Of a DNA stretch of 64,000 nt, positions 1 to 17,657 are shown one piece after another. The stretch comes from Enoplolaimus lenunculus (taxonomy: Eukaryota > Nematoda > Enoplea > Enoplida > Thoracostomopsidae): positions 54,505-118,504 of the forward strand of contig JASANG010000422.1 in assembly GCA_030248215.1 (NCBI GenBank). The letters run 5' to 3'. How positions within the stretch are numbered: position 1 is the stretch's first letter; every line of letters starts with the position of its first letter. The notes under the pieces are model-generated. The model was not told where the DNA came from and searched no databases. It saw only the letters and a list, made by a program, of their open reading frames with translations. The translations under genes and the position numbers were made by a program.

Positions 1-21
1 CAATGTTTGATAATAATTTAG

Positions 22-2890
22 GTGACAGTTGTGCTCACGGCTCTCCCAAGTTCTTCGCTCTTTGTGGTTTCGGAGGAATTTTGTCGTGTGGAACTACACA
101 TACAGCTTTGGTGCCGTTGGATTTAGTAAAATGCCGCATTCAGGTAATGTATTGTACGTCGTGATTATCAAATGGCATCATTACGTATAGAGTGATTTAA
201 GACATGTTTAATATGCTTCAATATTTCAGAGAATACTTAACTGTCACATGTGTATTATTAGATTATGACACGGTAAAATTGTTGAAAGTGTTGGTATTTG
301 ATTTGTTGTTTATTTTCAGGTTGATCCAGGAAAGTACAAAAGCATTTTCCGTGGATTTCAAGTGACTTTAAAGGAGGAAAGCATTCGGGCTCTTGGCAAA
401 GGTAAGTAATTGATGTCAGAATTCCATTCTCTTACCACTGCCGAAACCGTTTTTTGGATGTCACTGGGTTGTCAAGCAGATTAAGGGTAGCGCTATACTT
501 GTGCGTCGTCACAAGTCAAAAAGTTATTGTTTACGAACAAATTGTTATGCGGTGACAAGGTGCAATTCACGAGCGTTGCTGTACGGTGCCAGACGGCACT
601 GAATGATAGAGCTTTTATAAATTGGTAATTTTTCTCATTGCGCTTCAACTTAAAGCCGATTGATGATAGATTCTTTCGAGAATTTTTGTTTTTAGAAGGC
701 AAAGGCAATTAGCGCTATTTGGATCAAATTAAGTGTTCTTATTTATTGACAGTATTTAAGTGTAAATTTTAAACAGAAGCAGCAGCTGAGCAATACGAAA
801 TATAAAATGCTGATAAGCGGATGTCCGTGCTGCTCTGGAATCCGGAAGATATTTTTAGTAGTTTTTTAATTGTAGGCTGGGCTCCAACGTGCATCGGCTA
901 CTCTTTACAAGGTCTGGGCAAATTTGGGTTTTACGAAATTTTCAAAATTCTTTATTCAAATTTACTTGGCGAAGTAAGTGTTCACATCTGGTAATGAGGT
1001 GCTATTTCGCAGAGAATAAATGATTATTTTTGTTCACATGTGGGTTGTACGCACTTAGATAAAGCTCTAAAATTACTTTGTAATGGTTTCTTATAAGCAT
1101 CATTTTGATATACTTTGTTGTACGTATTATGACGTGTAACAGGTAATGTGTGTGCTTTAAAATATATGTGTCTATATCTGTGATTCAGTTTGCGTGAATC
1201 TGTAGCTGGATGTATGAATGTTTTCAGGAAATATCGTATTCGTACCGAACGTCGTTGTATTTAGCAGCGTCTGCGTCTGCTGAATTTTTCGCCGATATGT
1301 TACTTGCACCAATGGAAGCTGCAAAAGTGCGAATTCAAACGCAACCTGGATTTGCGAACACGCTTCGTCAAGCGTTGCCCAAAATGGTCGCTCAGGAAGG
1401 AATTATGGCGTAAGTGAGAAGTGAAAATTATATTGAAGCATCAACAGTCAGTTAGAAATAAATATATTATGGGCCCATATTCTAAAGTACGAATATCATC
1501 TGTCATCAGTTAGCGATAGGTATTCAAACTGACTTACCTCCACAATTGCGAATCTCAAAATTGGTACAGACTTAGAACAAATCGAATTGCGAAAAATGTG
1601 CTAAATTTCGAGCCTCAGCATACGCTGGTTCAAAAGGTACGAGACGTATTATCAAACTATAACCAACTGGTGATAGGTGCTACACAGATTTGAGAAAACG
1701 TGCCCAAGTTGTAACACCCACGGTACGTAGTTTGCACATCGTTGTTTGTTTCTAATTTTATGTGTGGGTGTTTTTATGTAAACAAATAATAGAACAAACT
1801 AATACTCAAGCGGTGTTTTGGTTTATTTGCCTAGTACTCGTATAGTTGTTTAATTCTAAATTGCAGCTTCTACAAAGGTCTTCCGCCATTATGGATGCGC
1901 CAAATTCCGTACACAATGATGAAGTTTGCTTGTTTTGAGCGAACCGTGGAAGCATTGTATATGTATGTGGTGCCAAAGAAGCGTGACGAATGTACAAAAG
2001 CTGAACAGCTGGTAGTAACGTTTATTGCTGGTTATATTGGTAAGTTTGCCTTGCACGTCTTTTTGTACTATAGGAAATAGAATTAAGTGAATATCAGTGA
2101 AATAGGCGGCTTAGCTGATAAATCAGCTGGTGTTTCCGCTTGGTTGTTTGAAAGCCTATTACTAAATGCAATAGTGGTCGTGGTATTTATATACGAATTT
2201 TATCAAACGTAGACAATACGTTTAGCACAGCTCTCGGACGTCATAATCCGAATCGCTTTTGTTTTTTACTAAAACGTAGTGCATAAACACGGCGCCACAT
2301 TTATTAAATTGAAGTACCATTCTTGTAGCTGGCGTATTCTGTGCCATCGTTTCGCACCCGGCTGACTCTGTTGTGTCCAAATTGAATCAAGACAAAGGTT
2401 CAAGTGCCGTTCAAGTACTGAAAGATCTGGGCATGAAAGGTACGTCGTGGAGACAGCATAGTTTAGAACTTGTATATAATTTATACTGTTTTTGCTTGTG
2501 GAATAGGTATGGAAATACAATGGCAAAGTGTTTTGTGGACTTTTTGAAACATTGTAGAGCATTCAATTGGGGCTGTGATTTTTCGCGAATTGTCTTGTCT
2601 TGAAGTTGTTCTAGTGATGCCTTTGCAGTCGTTTCGAGGACATTTCAGTGGTAGAAGCACAACCATTAATAATTTTTATAGTTTGAATGAGCCATATTAT
2701 ATTTAATTTTTCAGGTGTCTGGCGTGGCCTTTTCGCTCGTATTATTATGATTGGGACACTGACCGCGTTACAATGGTTCATCTATGACGGCGTCAAAGTT
2801 TGGCTTCGTATTCCACGACCTCCGCCCCCTGAAATGCCTGAATCTCTCAAACAGAAGCTTGCTGAAAAAGCCAAAGCTAAGGAACTGTAG
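22..2890 (+). CDS. SLC25A3: Mitochondrial phosphate carrier, 5'-truncated by window edge
   Basis: Imports inorganic phosphate with a proton into the mitochondrial matrix; multi-pass inner-membrane protein of the SLC25 family. Seven exons are visible: 22-143, 320-401, 876-973, 1228-1409, 1867-2039, 2329-2439, 2715-2890, with GT-AG borders and matching phases. The protein reads almost colinearly with human SLC25A3. Carrier signatures are visible in all three repeats: [10 protein letters not shown] (exon 1 here), [14 protein letters not shown] (1228 exon) and [12 protein letters not shown] (2329 exon). The C-terminus, [16 protein letters not shown] and following, ends at TAG 2888-2890. The N-terminal targeting region and first exons lie left of the window. 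The first visible exon corresponds to the vertebrate mutually exclusive exon 3A/3B region; only one version is seen here. Identity is near certain. Confidence 0.97.
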
Positions 2891-3012
2891 GATCTTTATG
2901 CAACGCTTAAAGCTAATGGTAGTTTTTAGACACAAGTATGCAGTTTTTAAGGGTTTTTAGTTTTATAGTGCCAAAGTTATTGTTTTATACATACGTTTTA
3001 TATTATATTTTA

Positions 3013-3018
3013 AATAAA
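3013..3018 (+). terminator. Polyadenylation signal AATAAA of SLC25A3
   Basis: The first AATAAA lies about 120 bases after the SLC25A3 stop codon, in an AT-rich 3' UTR. This is consistent with a short 3' UTR ending near 3030-3045. Confidence 0.7.
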
Positions 3019-3044
3019 GGAATTGTTCGTTATCGTATTTGTTA

Positions 3045-4100
3045 TCAGGGTTTCTCTGAGCTGAACTGAGTTATGTAGTGTAACCGGTTAAAGGATTTCG
3101 AGTTAGGCGAAAATAATGTGTGGTTCGGATGGCCAGTTGCTTGATCTTAAGAACACTCCAGTCGGTTTTTTTACGATTGGTGTTTTGCATCAAAAAATTC
3201 TTTGAACCTAATTTTCATTAAGAAATTGTGATTAAAAACAATATACAGGCACATAATCCTTTCGATAGCAGTGTCTTTTATCCAAGAAACTGAATGCATA
3301 GGAAAATGTTGGTATTATTTTGCTTATATGTTGCTGTATTGGTGCTATTTTTATATTTGTGTTGTTGTGAAATGGCGGATCGTTCTTGACCTTTATTGCG
3401 TGGCAATTGAAAAGCGTATCATGATTACAAGAAGGGATACAACCAAAAATATAACACAATCAGTTTCAGAAACAGTATCTAGATATTGTACGAGTTTAGA
3501 ATTATTTGTACATTTGCGCCATATTATCTTGGCATGAGGCGATTGGGCTATCTTGCTAATATTGAAACCAGATATTTTTGAAACATGCTATATTAATCTT
3601 GAATGATATTCAATGGGGAAATTCCAAAACGAATTTGGTGTTTTTAGAACCAACTATTGTAAGCTCTGTTGTAGGTTGTATTTTTGCCATAGCTAGTTAT
3701 TTATTGTAATTCATACCATATTATTTGCATATTGCGTATTTTTAGTCTCTAGTCAGTCTGTTACTTTTGTCATTTTAAAGTAAAAATATTTTGAGTTATA
3801 GTGGTTGTTATGAGCGATCAATCACCATAATTACATTTAGCTTGAGAATGCGGGAACAGAACGAATTAAAACAATAGTTGTTGAAATTAAATTTAACTAT
3901 GACCAGGCAGCAGAGTCTGGTAATTTCGCAAGCAATAATACTTTCGTTATATCATTTAACCCTATCACTCATAGAGTATACTATGAGCAACTAAAATACA
4001 ATAATGTACGAGCAATACACACGATGTGAGCAGTGTGTAAAACATTTATAATATGTGCAGTGCAAAATCTCCACAAGACGTGAGAGCCTACTCGGGCTCG
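3045..4100. other. AT-rich intergenic stretch, nothing recognised
   Basis: This lies between the convergent SLC25A3 and GMDS genes. It holds an open frame at 3271-3537 with no splice context and biased composition, which I do not accept as a gene. No clear repeat ends were seen. Confidence 0.5.
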
Positions 4101-4104
4101 AGCG

Positions 4105-4290
4105 TCAAGCTCCTATAGCTCAGCGGTCATCGTAAACGCCTCCCTCCCATGAGACTGGGGATCGAATCTTACCTTGAAATTACATCTCATATGGAATTGA
4201 AAATATTCATGTGAGAATGGGTTAAGCCAATCCACATTTAGATTCGCACTCTCGTCCATGGAATTAAGTCCTGTATGAGGTATGACGCTT
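4105..4290 (+). repeat. tRNA-derived SINE-like sequence
   Basis: It holds an A-box-like TAGCTCAGCGGTCAT (about 4116) followed about 45 bases later by a B-box-like GGGATCGAATCTT, the arrangement of a Pol III type 2 promoter. It lacks a clean acceptor stem and continues into unrelated sequence, so a SINE or tRNA relic is more likely than a working tRNA gene. Confidence 0.5.
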
Positions 4291-4816
4291 GCCCATGAAT
4301 AGTACGATTTTAGTATTATCTTTTTCCACTCATAGCTGTAGCAAATAAAGTGCTGGTTAGCTTATAACCATGTTATCACTTTTACAATTAAGTTTACTTT
4401 CATCTACCAGTTTATATAGTATGCATTTAAGGAAATTCCTTAAATTTTGAAACACCAGTCGCAGATTGTCAAATTATGGTACGTTTAGCTTACCTAAAAC
4501 TATATCGTGCGAAACTGAACATATTGAGGTTTTCGAAATCCCTAATAGCACTGTAAAACTAAAATTCCCCGTGTCGTAATTTGGGCACTATTCCAGCACT
4601 GTGATGTTTTAAAAACGAAACTCGCTTGTTTAGGTTTAGTATTTAAAGTAGCATTGGCCATTTATTAACTATGAGTGGAAAGCAGACAATAGAAATATTA
4701 TCTGCTTTGGGATATGCCCACGTTCGTTTAAGTGCTGTTGGGGATTTACGATAAAATTAGGACAAAAACAAAGGGAGGCGCAAAGTGTTATAGAAGCAAA
4801 TGATCGCAGCGGGCAG

Positions 4817-5423
4817 CAGAGTACAACCGGAGGTCTGCCTCCGGCTCCGGCAGAAAATGGGCTTCCGGCTCCGGTAGAATTTTTGTCGGTTTCGGCAATT
4901 TCGGTACTAAAATTTTGCAAAATTTGTGTTTCGCGCGTATCGTTTTACTTTTGTCACAATTTTCATTAAAAACTTTCGAAATTTCGCCATGAAATTAGCG
5001 TAAAACCGAACAACTTAACAACATATTGCAGGTATTGGCTAAAACTAACTAATTAACCATCATTTTTACTACCTAATTTCGCCTCACCTCCTGTTGCACC
5101 CTGGTGAGTAGGAGCATAAAATACATTATAAAAGACAAAATATACACCGGCTTTCGCAGAAGATCGACCTCCGGTAATTTATGTCAGAGGTTCTGGCAAA
5201 TTTGGTGTCGTTTAATTTATGGAAATTGTATCATTTCATTTATCTGTGGCTTTAGAACAGTTTTAAAAGTGCTAATTGAACAAATTTCTCAAAAACAGGC
5301 TAAAAAGTTATTAGACAAAAAATTACAGATTTATTAGAAAATTCGAAATCCTGCTTGACATCCGGCATAATTTGTTGACCTTCGGCACCTGCTACAGTTT
5401 TTTCCACCTCCGGCTGCACCCTG
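4817..5423. mobile_element. hAT-like MITE, GGCTCCGG-iteron family, double right end
   Basis: The left end CAGAGTACAACCGGAGGTC is followed by repeated GGCTCCGG/GGCTTCCGG motifs. Two right ends matching CACCCTG occur, at 5103 and 5423, suggesting two copies in tandem or nested. The interior (an aacttaacaacat-type stretch, then tactacctaatttcgcc) is shared with the copy at 52957-53242, which proves a dispersed family. It is non-autonomous: no transposase frame is seen. Confidence 0.7.
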
Positions 5424-5429
5424 GTATCA

Positions 5430-6480
5430 GCTCAGCTCAAAGATAAATCCCACGCTATTTTATTGACAAGAGGCCATATAATTGACAAGAGGAGGTATAA
5501 TTGACACATACATGCCACGATTTATGAATAGGACACAGAAATTCCAATCTCAAGTGTTTTATTTTCTGTGCTTTATCTTACCAGTCAAATTTCGCTTCGC
5601 AAATGGCGTTGTGAACCCACTATAATGAAACGAAATTCACTATGTCAAACTTTACGGGTAGGTAGTAGGTATGTAAAAAACGGAAATTGCATTAAACACA
5701 ACGTACAAAAAAGCACTTTGTGCTTGACATAAACGAATATATTAAGAATGTGCCGATTAATTAATCAGTAATAATCAGCAATTTCTTGCTATCGGCATTG
5801 GCGCGCAGCAAAAATTTTCTGATACTTCTTGTATGCAGCAGTGAGTTGGAATGATTTCAATTTCAGATGAAAGCGTCTAACAATGCACCTGATCAGGAAA
5901 ATATGACGTCTCTTAGTACCCATGTGTTTTAAAAAATGGAACGCACAGTTCTGATGGCATTATAATTCAGTGTTCATAGTTCCTTGGTTTAAAGTCTTCG
6001 CGGCATATGATGAAATAATCCAAATTTTTTACGCATTATGTAGTAATATATGGTATCGGTACTGCCCACGGCATCGGCAAATTTGAAACGTACGTAAAAG
6101 GCACAACTTTGGTATCGGTATATCGCTACAGAAATAACTCATAATTACATAGCTAACAACAAACTGAACCACGAAAATAACAATATAAGAGCAAGTATGC
6201 GGCTAAAATAAAACCGATATCACAGATATGTAGAGAAGATAGATAAATAAAACTCGCACACCATACCACAACAACAACAACGCCAAGAACAATAGTCAAG
6301 ATAGAACGCACATCTTTGTCGATCTAAGCAATATTTTGTCATCTTTACTGAAAACCGTACCCAATCGTAAGCTGGAATATTTGATTTAAGTACAAAAAGA
6401 TCACTCTATACTTAACAATGATTTAAATGTTATTTCTGATACAAAATTCAACTTTGAAGACATCAAACCACAAGAATTCT
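5430..6480. other. Intergenic DNA, nothing recognised
   Basis: AT-rich sequence between the MITE at 4817-5423 and the one at 6481. It has no credible exon, RNA gene or repeat boundary that I can support. Confidence 0.4.
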
Positions 6481-6615
6481 GGCCCATGTCAAGTATAGGG
6501 GCCTGCCCGTTGGGAGACACGATGTGTCAGTGACTTAGAGACAGTACAGCTTAGGCATAGGTTTAGGTTTAGGCTTAGGCTTATGCTTAGCAGGCAGGCC
6601 GCTCTAATTTGTGCC
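6481..6615. mobile_element. TTAGGC-core MITE
   Basis: The left end GGCCCATGTC followed by GGGGCCTGCC is mirrored by GGCAGGCC and TTTGTGCC on the right. The core holds consecutive TTTAGG/TTAGGC units. It matches the family at 9887-10037, 14358-14523 and 15507-15675. Confidence 0.65.
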
Positions 6616-6722
6616 AAACTCTGGTTTAATCTTACAGCAACGTAAATGACGTGCGATGTCACGGCAAATTCGGCAACCAGAAAATCAACAGATCACTTTG
6701 TTAAGATTGCTTACTAACAACA

Positions 6723-12507
<5,785 letters not shown>

Positions 12508-14357
12508 CTTAAAGCTTTTTCAAGAACGACTACCAAAAATGGAATGTACAATGTTTACAAATATGCTATAAATACTGCTTAATCGTATCCCACTGGTAAA
12601 TAAAATACAAGTAATGCATGGTTCACAATAAGAAGTAACACTGTGGCGGAAAATTTCCACTCGTCCCGACAAATTAAAACAAATTTATAAAATATTTTAT
12701 TTCAGTGTGCAAACTTAATTTCAAAAATTTTGACGAATTCCCCACAAGACAAACTCCTCATTTATATTCAGTTTCAATTCGTGTACGTAGTCTGGAATTG
12801 AATTTAATACTTGTAATGTCAATTAAAGTCAGTTTGTACATTGATTAAACTGTTTTTCTACGTTTGCAAACTGGTATTATGTTACTGCAATGCGTACCTG
12901 ACCACGCATACAAATACGATTCAATTACTACGAATTGAAAATTGTTCAAAACCTTATTTTCAAACTGAATTCCGTGTTCCACCACCGTGTCACTCCTAAT
13001 TGTGGAACCCTGCATTGCGCTCATATCAATGCGCAGCTCGGTAAATGTGGTTAAAACAAACGGTAATCGCTATAAAAACTGACGATCCGAATGCTTCCGA
13101 AACAAAGACTTCATATAATAGTGTCAAAACTGTCCGTTTCACGAAGAATAATTTATGAAAAATTGTAGTATTTCACGTCGCCTTTGGCAACTTGTTTCAG
13201 ATAGCACCAATTAAAACCGTTTAGAATTTGTCAACAACTACATACCTCGCACCCCCTATCCCCCAAAAACAATTGGGACTTTGTTACGAAAAATTGGTCA
13301 GAACCGCAGTCTGTTGCTTGATAGGAGAAACGACCTCGTTTACAAATATGGCAGAGACAGATGCGTGAATTAGTTTTAAAATTAGGGCAACTGGAATGCA
13401 TTATTAAATCAAACAGATATTTTTTGAAACTTTTAACAAACTCGAACTCGAGTTTCACACTAAAACACCAGTCCAAAACTACTTTGCTAGAATATTTAAA
13501 TGGATTTCCAATAGTGAATTGCTTAGTGGAGCGGTTCGGGTTTGGCGCTTGGAGGCCCGACAGCCACCCATCTGCTTAGGGTCGCATTTTTTCTATGTGG
13601 GGGGGGGGGGAGCTTTCCTTTGTCTGGAAAAGTAAAAAGGTGCCGAAAACCGCACCTACTTAACACCTCTGGACTACACAAGTGTTAATTTATTTAACAG
13701 TAGACAAACGTCACTCCACCGTGTTTATATTATTACATTATCACATGCTCAAACTTAGACTCAGGCTATTACCCGTACCGACTTAGGTAGGCTCAGGTTC
13801 GTTATGCGTGTCAGGGAGACGGGGCATTATACTGGGGGTAGGGTACGAAACAAGACCCGCAAAATACGTCAGATACAAACCGATATTAAAGTTATTTCCA
13901 GTCACGGAAACAACTCGAATTCCAGCTTTACCTTGACTCGTATGGACTATAAAACTGAAACAGATACAGTTCAAACTCCTAAGCTTAAAAACATCACATC
14001 AGGTGGGTGTCAGCTACTGCCAATAAAACCAGCATAAAATCAAATTCTGCGCTACGTAAACAGCATCACTCGTTATTTTTCACTCTTATCATCGAACCGA
14101 ATTCTTTGAATTCACCCAATAAAAACAGGCCGTCGGAATTTGTTTTATTTCACAGCCAAGTTTAGCAGCATTCAACCAATGAAATACCGGCATAGTTTCG
14201 TACTCAAGTGTTTTGATTGGTGAACACCGGCACCAGAAACACGACTCAATTACTAATTTTTAAAATAAATTTGGCCAATCGTTAACGATCATTTAATTAA
14301 TCCGGCGATAACAGCTATGCATAAACTTTTAAAAATTATCAAAATATGAAAACTTTC
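12508..14357. other. GMDS upstream intergenic region
   Basis: This holds the presumed GMDS promoter, just above 12507. No TATA-like element was convincingly placed. A 12-base G run lies at 13599-13610. No exon-like coding sequence was recognised. Confidence 0.4.
13599..13610 (+). repeat. poly-G tract
   Basis: Twelve consecutive G. This is a length-unstable homopolymer and a possible assembly-sensitive site. Confidence 0.9.
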
Positions 14358-14523
14358 GACCCATGTACGTTTTTCGGCGGAATTAGAAAACAGCAAGCAT
14401 AAGCTTTAGACTATTTTTTGCTTGGCTTAGGCTTAGGCTTAGAAATATGCTCATTTTTACGCTTATGTTAAGGCTTAGTAATATACTTATAATAATGTTC
14501 CGCCCCTGTTCTTTACATTGGCC
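14358..14523. mobile_element. TTAGGC-core MITE with perfect 8-bp TSD
   Basis: The ends GACCCATGTACG / CTTTACATTGGCC enclose GCTTAGGCTTAGGCTTAG. AAACTTTC immediately precedes the left end and immediately follows the right end. The internal GTTCCGCCCC is shared with other copies. It is intergenic, between GMDS and PQBP1. Confidence 0.85.
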
Positions 14524-14629
14524 AAACTTTCGAAAACAAATTTACTGTACAATACAAATTTTAACATTACGAAAAATACAGATGATAAAACAAAGTACAA
14601 ATGTTCTTAAAATAAATCACTACGATATC

Positions 14630-14755
14630 GATAATAGGGGCGGAACAGCAGTAGTAGCATATTCTAAAGCCTAAGAATGAGCTTATACCTAAGCTTGAGC
14701 AAAAAAATTAGTCTAAAGTTTAAGCTTACTGTAGTGACCTATATAAGAGGGGGGT
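14630..14755. mobile_element. Partial TTAGGC-family copy
   Basis: It starts with GGGGCGGAACAGCAG, continues with AGCCTAAGAATGAGCTTATA, then decays. It lacks the outer GGCCCATGT end, so it is probably a truncated copy. Confidence 0.5.
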
Positions 14756-15060
14756 AACCAGACGGGGCACCTATTTTGAGTAATTAGAGTCCATAAATGT
14801 GACTTATCCCAAATTTTAGCGCATTAATGACTCCAGTACCAAATACAGTTGAATTCTAAAACTTTAAAGCATACTAAGTTTTGAAAATACAAAGTATAAC
14901 CTTACATTATCGCTCAAGATTTTAATACAAAAGAAATAATAATAAACGGTTAATTCAACGGAAGTTGCAATACCGAGAATATCAGTAATGAATGAAGATC
15001 GAATTAAAAATAAATAAGATATGTCAGATAAGTACGTGTTCGGTGCGCTTCACTATACAG

Positions 15061-15863
15061 CAGGGTGTAAACGGATGGGAAAATAACGGAAACGGATAGT
15101 GATAAATACAACGGAAACGGAAAACGGATATTGAAGTTTGAAAGTTTCAAAAACGTTATATTTTTCTGCCATTACAATTGAGGCGTTCAAATATTCACCG
15201 GTATTTCAAAATTTTTAAGGAACAATGGCGGATGCATAGAAATTTTAAGATTTTATATGAATTTCGCAATTTTTATTTCATTTCAAACAATTGCAGCATA
15301 GGGTGTAACCGGATATCTGTTTCCGTTTCCGGCAAAAATTGGAGTCCGTTTCCGTTATAGAATTAACAGAAATTTAGGAAATTCTGTTATTTTTACGTTC
15401 AATAAATTATGAATCACGTATACAACTCGCAGTTTTTCTTTACAGATATGCTACAATTATTTGAAATGAAATAAAAATCACGAAATCAAACAGTCTTAAA
15501 AATTTCGGCCTATGTAAAAACACGGGCGGAGCAGCACAAGCATACTCCTAAGCCTAAGCGTAAGAATGAGCATATTTCTAAGCCTAAACCAAACACTAAA
15601 GTTAGGCTAAAGCTTTAAGTTTTATGTTTCCTAATCCCAGAGAAAACCGTTCCGCCCCTAATCTTTACATGGGCCAAAAATTCGATGCATCCGCAGTTTT
15701 TTCTTCAATATTCTTGAAAAACCGGTGAATATATGCACACCTCAATTAGGTGGGCAGAAAAATAAAACATTTTTGAAACATTTATACGACAATATCCGTT
15801 TCCGCCGTTATTTTGATCACTATCTGTTTCAGTTATTTTTACTATAGGTACGTTTACACCCTG
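15061..15863. mobile_element. Cluster of two opposed CAGGGTGTAA hAT-like MITEs
   Basis: CAGGGTGTAAACGGATGG opens a partial copy at 15061. At about 15298 a TAGGGTGTAACCGG end starts a second, reversed copy that finishes at CGTTTACACCCTG (15863). Both have GGAAACGG iterons. The reversed copy is interrupted by the TTAGGC-core MITE at 15507-15675. Confidence 0.8.
15507..15675. mobile_element. TTAGGC-core MITE nested in a hAT-like MITE
   Basis: The ends GGCCTATGTAAA / TTTACATGGGCC enclose CTAAGCCTAAGCG-type repeats. The flanks AAAATTTC and AAAAATTC are nearly identical, as expected for a target-site duplication. The host MITE sequence resumes on the other side. Confidence 0.75.
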
Positions 15864-16172
15864 CCATACAGCCAACCGAAACATTTGTTTTTCATTAGTG
15901 AATCCAACTCAAGCTCGTTGCTGCTTCAACGAGTAGTAAAACAAAACAGATCCATACTAACGACAGGTAAAATACAAGCCTGATCTGCGAAACTTCTTTC
16001 AATCTCAATTTCCCATGCTTCGCTACCGTTTACGGTATACCTAATTCTGCCATATCACTGTAACATCAGGATGCAACCAAGCTTATAGTTTACTTTTCCG
16101 GTGCTACCAACGACACTTCTAAGGCACCTCCGCCACGGGCAGAATTAGAATAAAAATATTCAACCATTGTGA

Positions 16173-16380
16173 CCCGGGTGTAACCGGAAATCTGTTGCTG
16201 GTAAAATTCATAGTCCGTTTTCGTTATAGAAATAACGAAAATTTTACCTTACGTTAAAAATATTTCGATGCATCCTCCATTTTCTTTAGTTTTTGGAAGA
16301 CTAGTGAATATTCGCACGCCTCAATTGTGTTGGCAGAAAAACAAAACATTTTCGAAACTTTCATTCTTCATGTTCAATAC
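16173..16380. mobile_element. Truncated CAGGGTGTAA-family MITE
   Basis: It opens with CGGGTGTAACCGG and keeps the shared interior (GATGCATCC, TTGTGTTGGCAGAAAA), then loses similarity before the expected second end. Confidence 0.6.
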
Positions 16381-16465
16381 CCTTTTTTGTACCCGATGTT
16401 GACAGCTTTAGTATACTTTATATTAAAAGCACATTTCAAAACCAAACAACACAAACCCTAAACTA

Positions 16466-16468
<3 letters not shown>

Positions 16469-16510
<42 letters not shown>
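16469..16510. repeat. (TA)n microsatellite
   Basis: About 21 uninterrupted TA units, intergenic. Confidence 0.95.
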
Positions 16511-16513
<3 letters not shown>

Positions 16514-16596
16514 GCCCAAAAGTAAAAATCAAACAAAACAACATGTCAAATTTAATATTATATGAACACAAGTTACAAAGTGATGAATTTACCGAC

Positions 16597-16983
16597 TAGG
16601 ATGTAACCGGTTTCCGATTTCGTTTCAGGTAAAAATCGGTGTCTGTTTCCGTTATAGAAATAACGGAAATTTTTTACGTTCAAAATTATTTATAAATTAC
16701 GTATATATATTCCAATTTTTTATTACAGATATGATGCATTTCTGCAATTGTTTGAAATAAAATAAAAAATTACGAAATTCACCCAAAATCTTATAATATA
16801 ATTTTCGATATATCCGCTTTCTTTGTTTAAAACTTTCGAAACCTCAGTGAATATTTGCATACCTCTATTGTGTTGGCCGAAAAAAAACATCTTTGAAACT
16901 TTTATGCTTCAATATCTGTTTTCCATTTACGCGATCTTGATCACTATCCGTTTCCGTTATTTTTACAAACCAATTACACCCTG
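16597..16983. mobile_element. CAGGGTGTAA-family MITE, near complete
   Basis: The left end is TAGGATGTAACCGG and the right end CCAATTACACCCTG. The interior is colinear with the reversed copy at 15298-15863 and with 45314-45670. I see no clear target-site duplication, so it is older or the left end is altered. Confidence 0.7.
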
Positions 16984-17657
16984 CTACCTATCAATCGCCT
17001 TAAGCTTGCACAAAAATAGTCTCTCATTTTAAATTGTTCAGCAATTTCATTTAAATGATTGACTGTATAATTGTTGCAAATTTTAAAACTAACACTTGTA
17101 AAAGAATATGCTTAACAAAATATAAAACTTACCAACTAAGGGCGTTTACAGAGATATATGACACGCAACCTTGTCAAAACTCTAAAGTTAACCACTTTTG
17201 CAGGCTGTACACTGAGACAAGAACAATTCTCGCTAGCTCGCATTAATTTTTAGGTGACGTTATCTACTCCGGAAACTAAATTCTCGGCGCAATCTTGTTA
17301 CCAACCCTGTTGTGTACACTACGCCATAATTTTTTTACAATTTTTCATCAGAAACATTTAGAATCTTAAAATACATGTTTAACTCAATTCCGAACTTGAA
17401 AGCAAAGTCCTTAGGGATCGTAAACTGGTTATCCCAAAACTTAAATTCTAAATGTTTTTACAGTGTCGGATACGAAAATTTTTAAAGGGAGGCACGCGAG
17501 ATATTAACTGCAGAAAAAAACCTAGCGAAGCGAGAACGAAGCCGAACGGTATTCCAAAGCTAACCTTTGATACTAGAACTTGCTTTTGATCAATTTCAGT
17601 ACCTTGGTCAGGGTGTCCCCATGGATCAATCCGTGTGTTTTTTTCTCGAAATAACAT

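Noticed and set aside
3271-3537. 88-residue open frame as a small membrane-protein gene
   Set aside because: AT-driven hydrophobic composition, no splice or promoter context, no recognised homology.
4116-4190. Functional tRNA gene
   Set aside because: A- and B-box-like motifs are present but acceptor and anticodon stems do not pair well; a SINE relic is more likely.
14401-14440. TTAGGC repeats as an interstitial telomere or chromosome end
   Set aside because: They are short, degenerate, scattered, and bounded by transposon-like inverted ends with an 8-bp duplication; genes continue on both sides.
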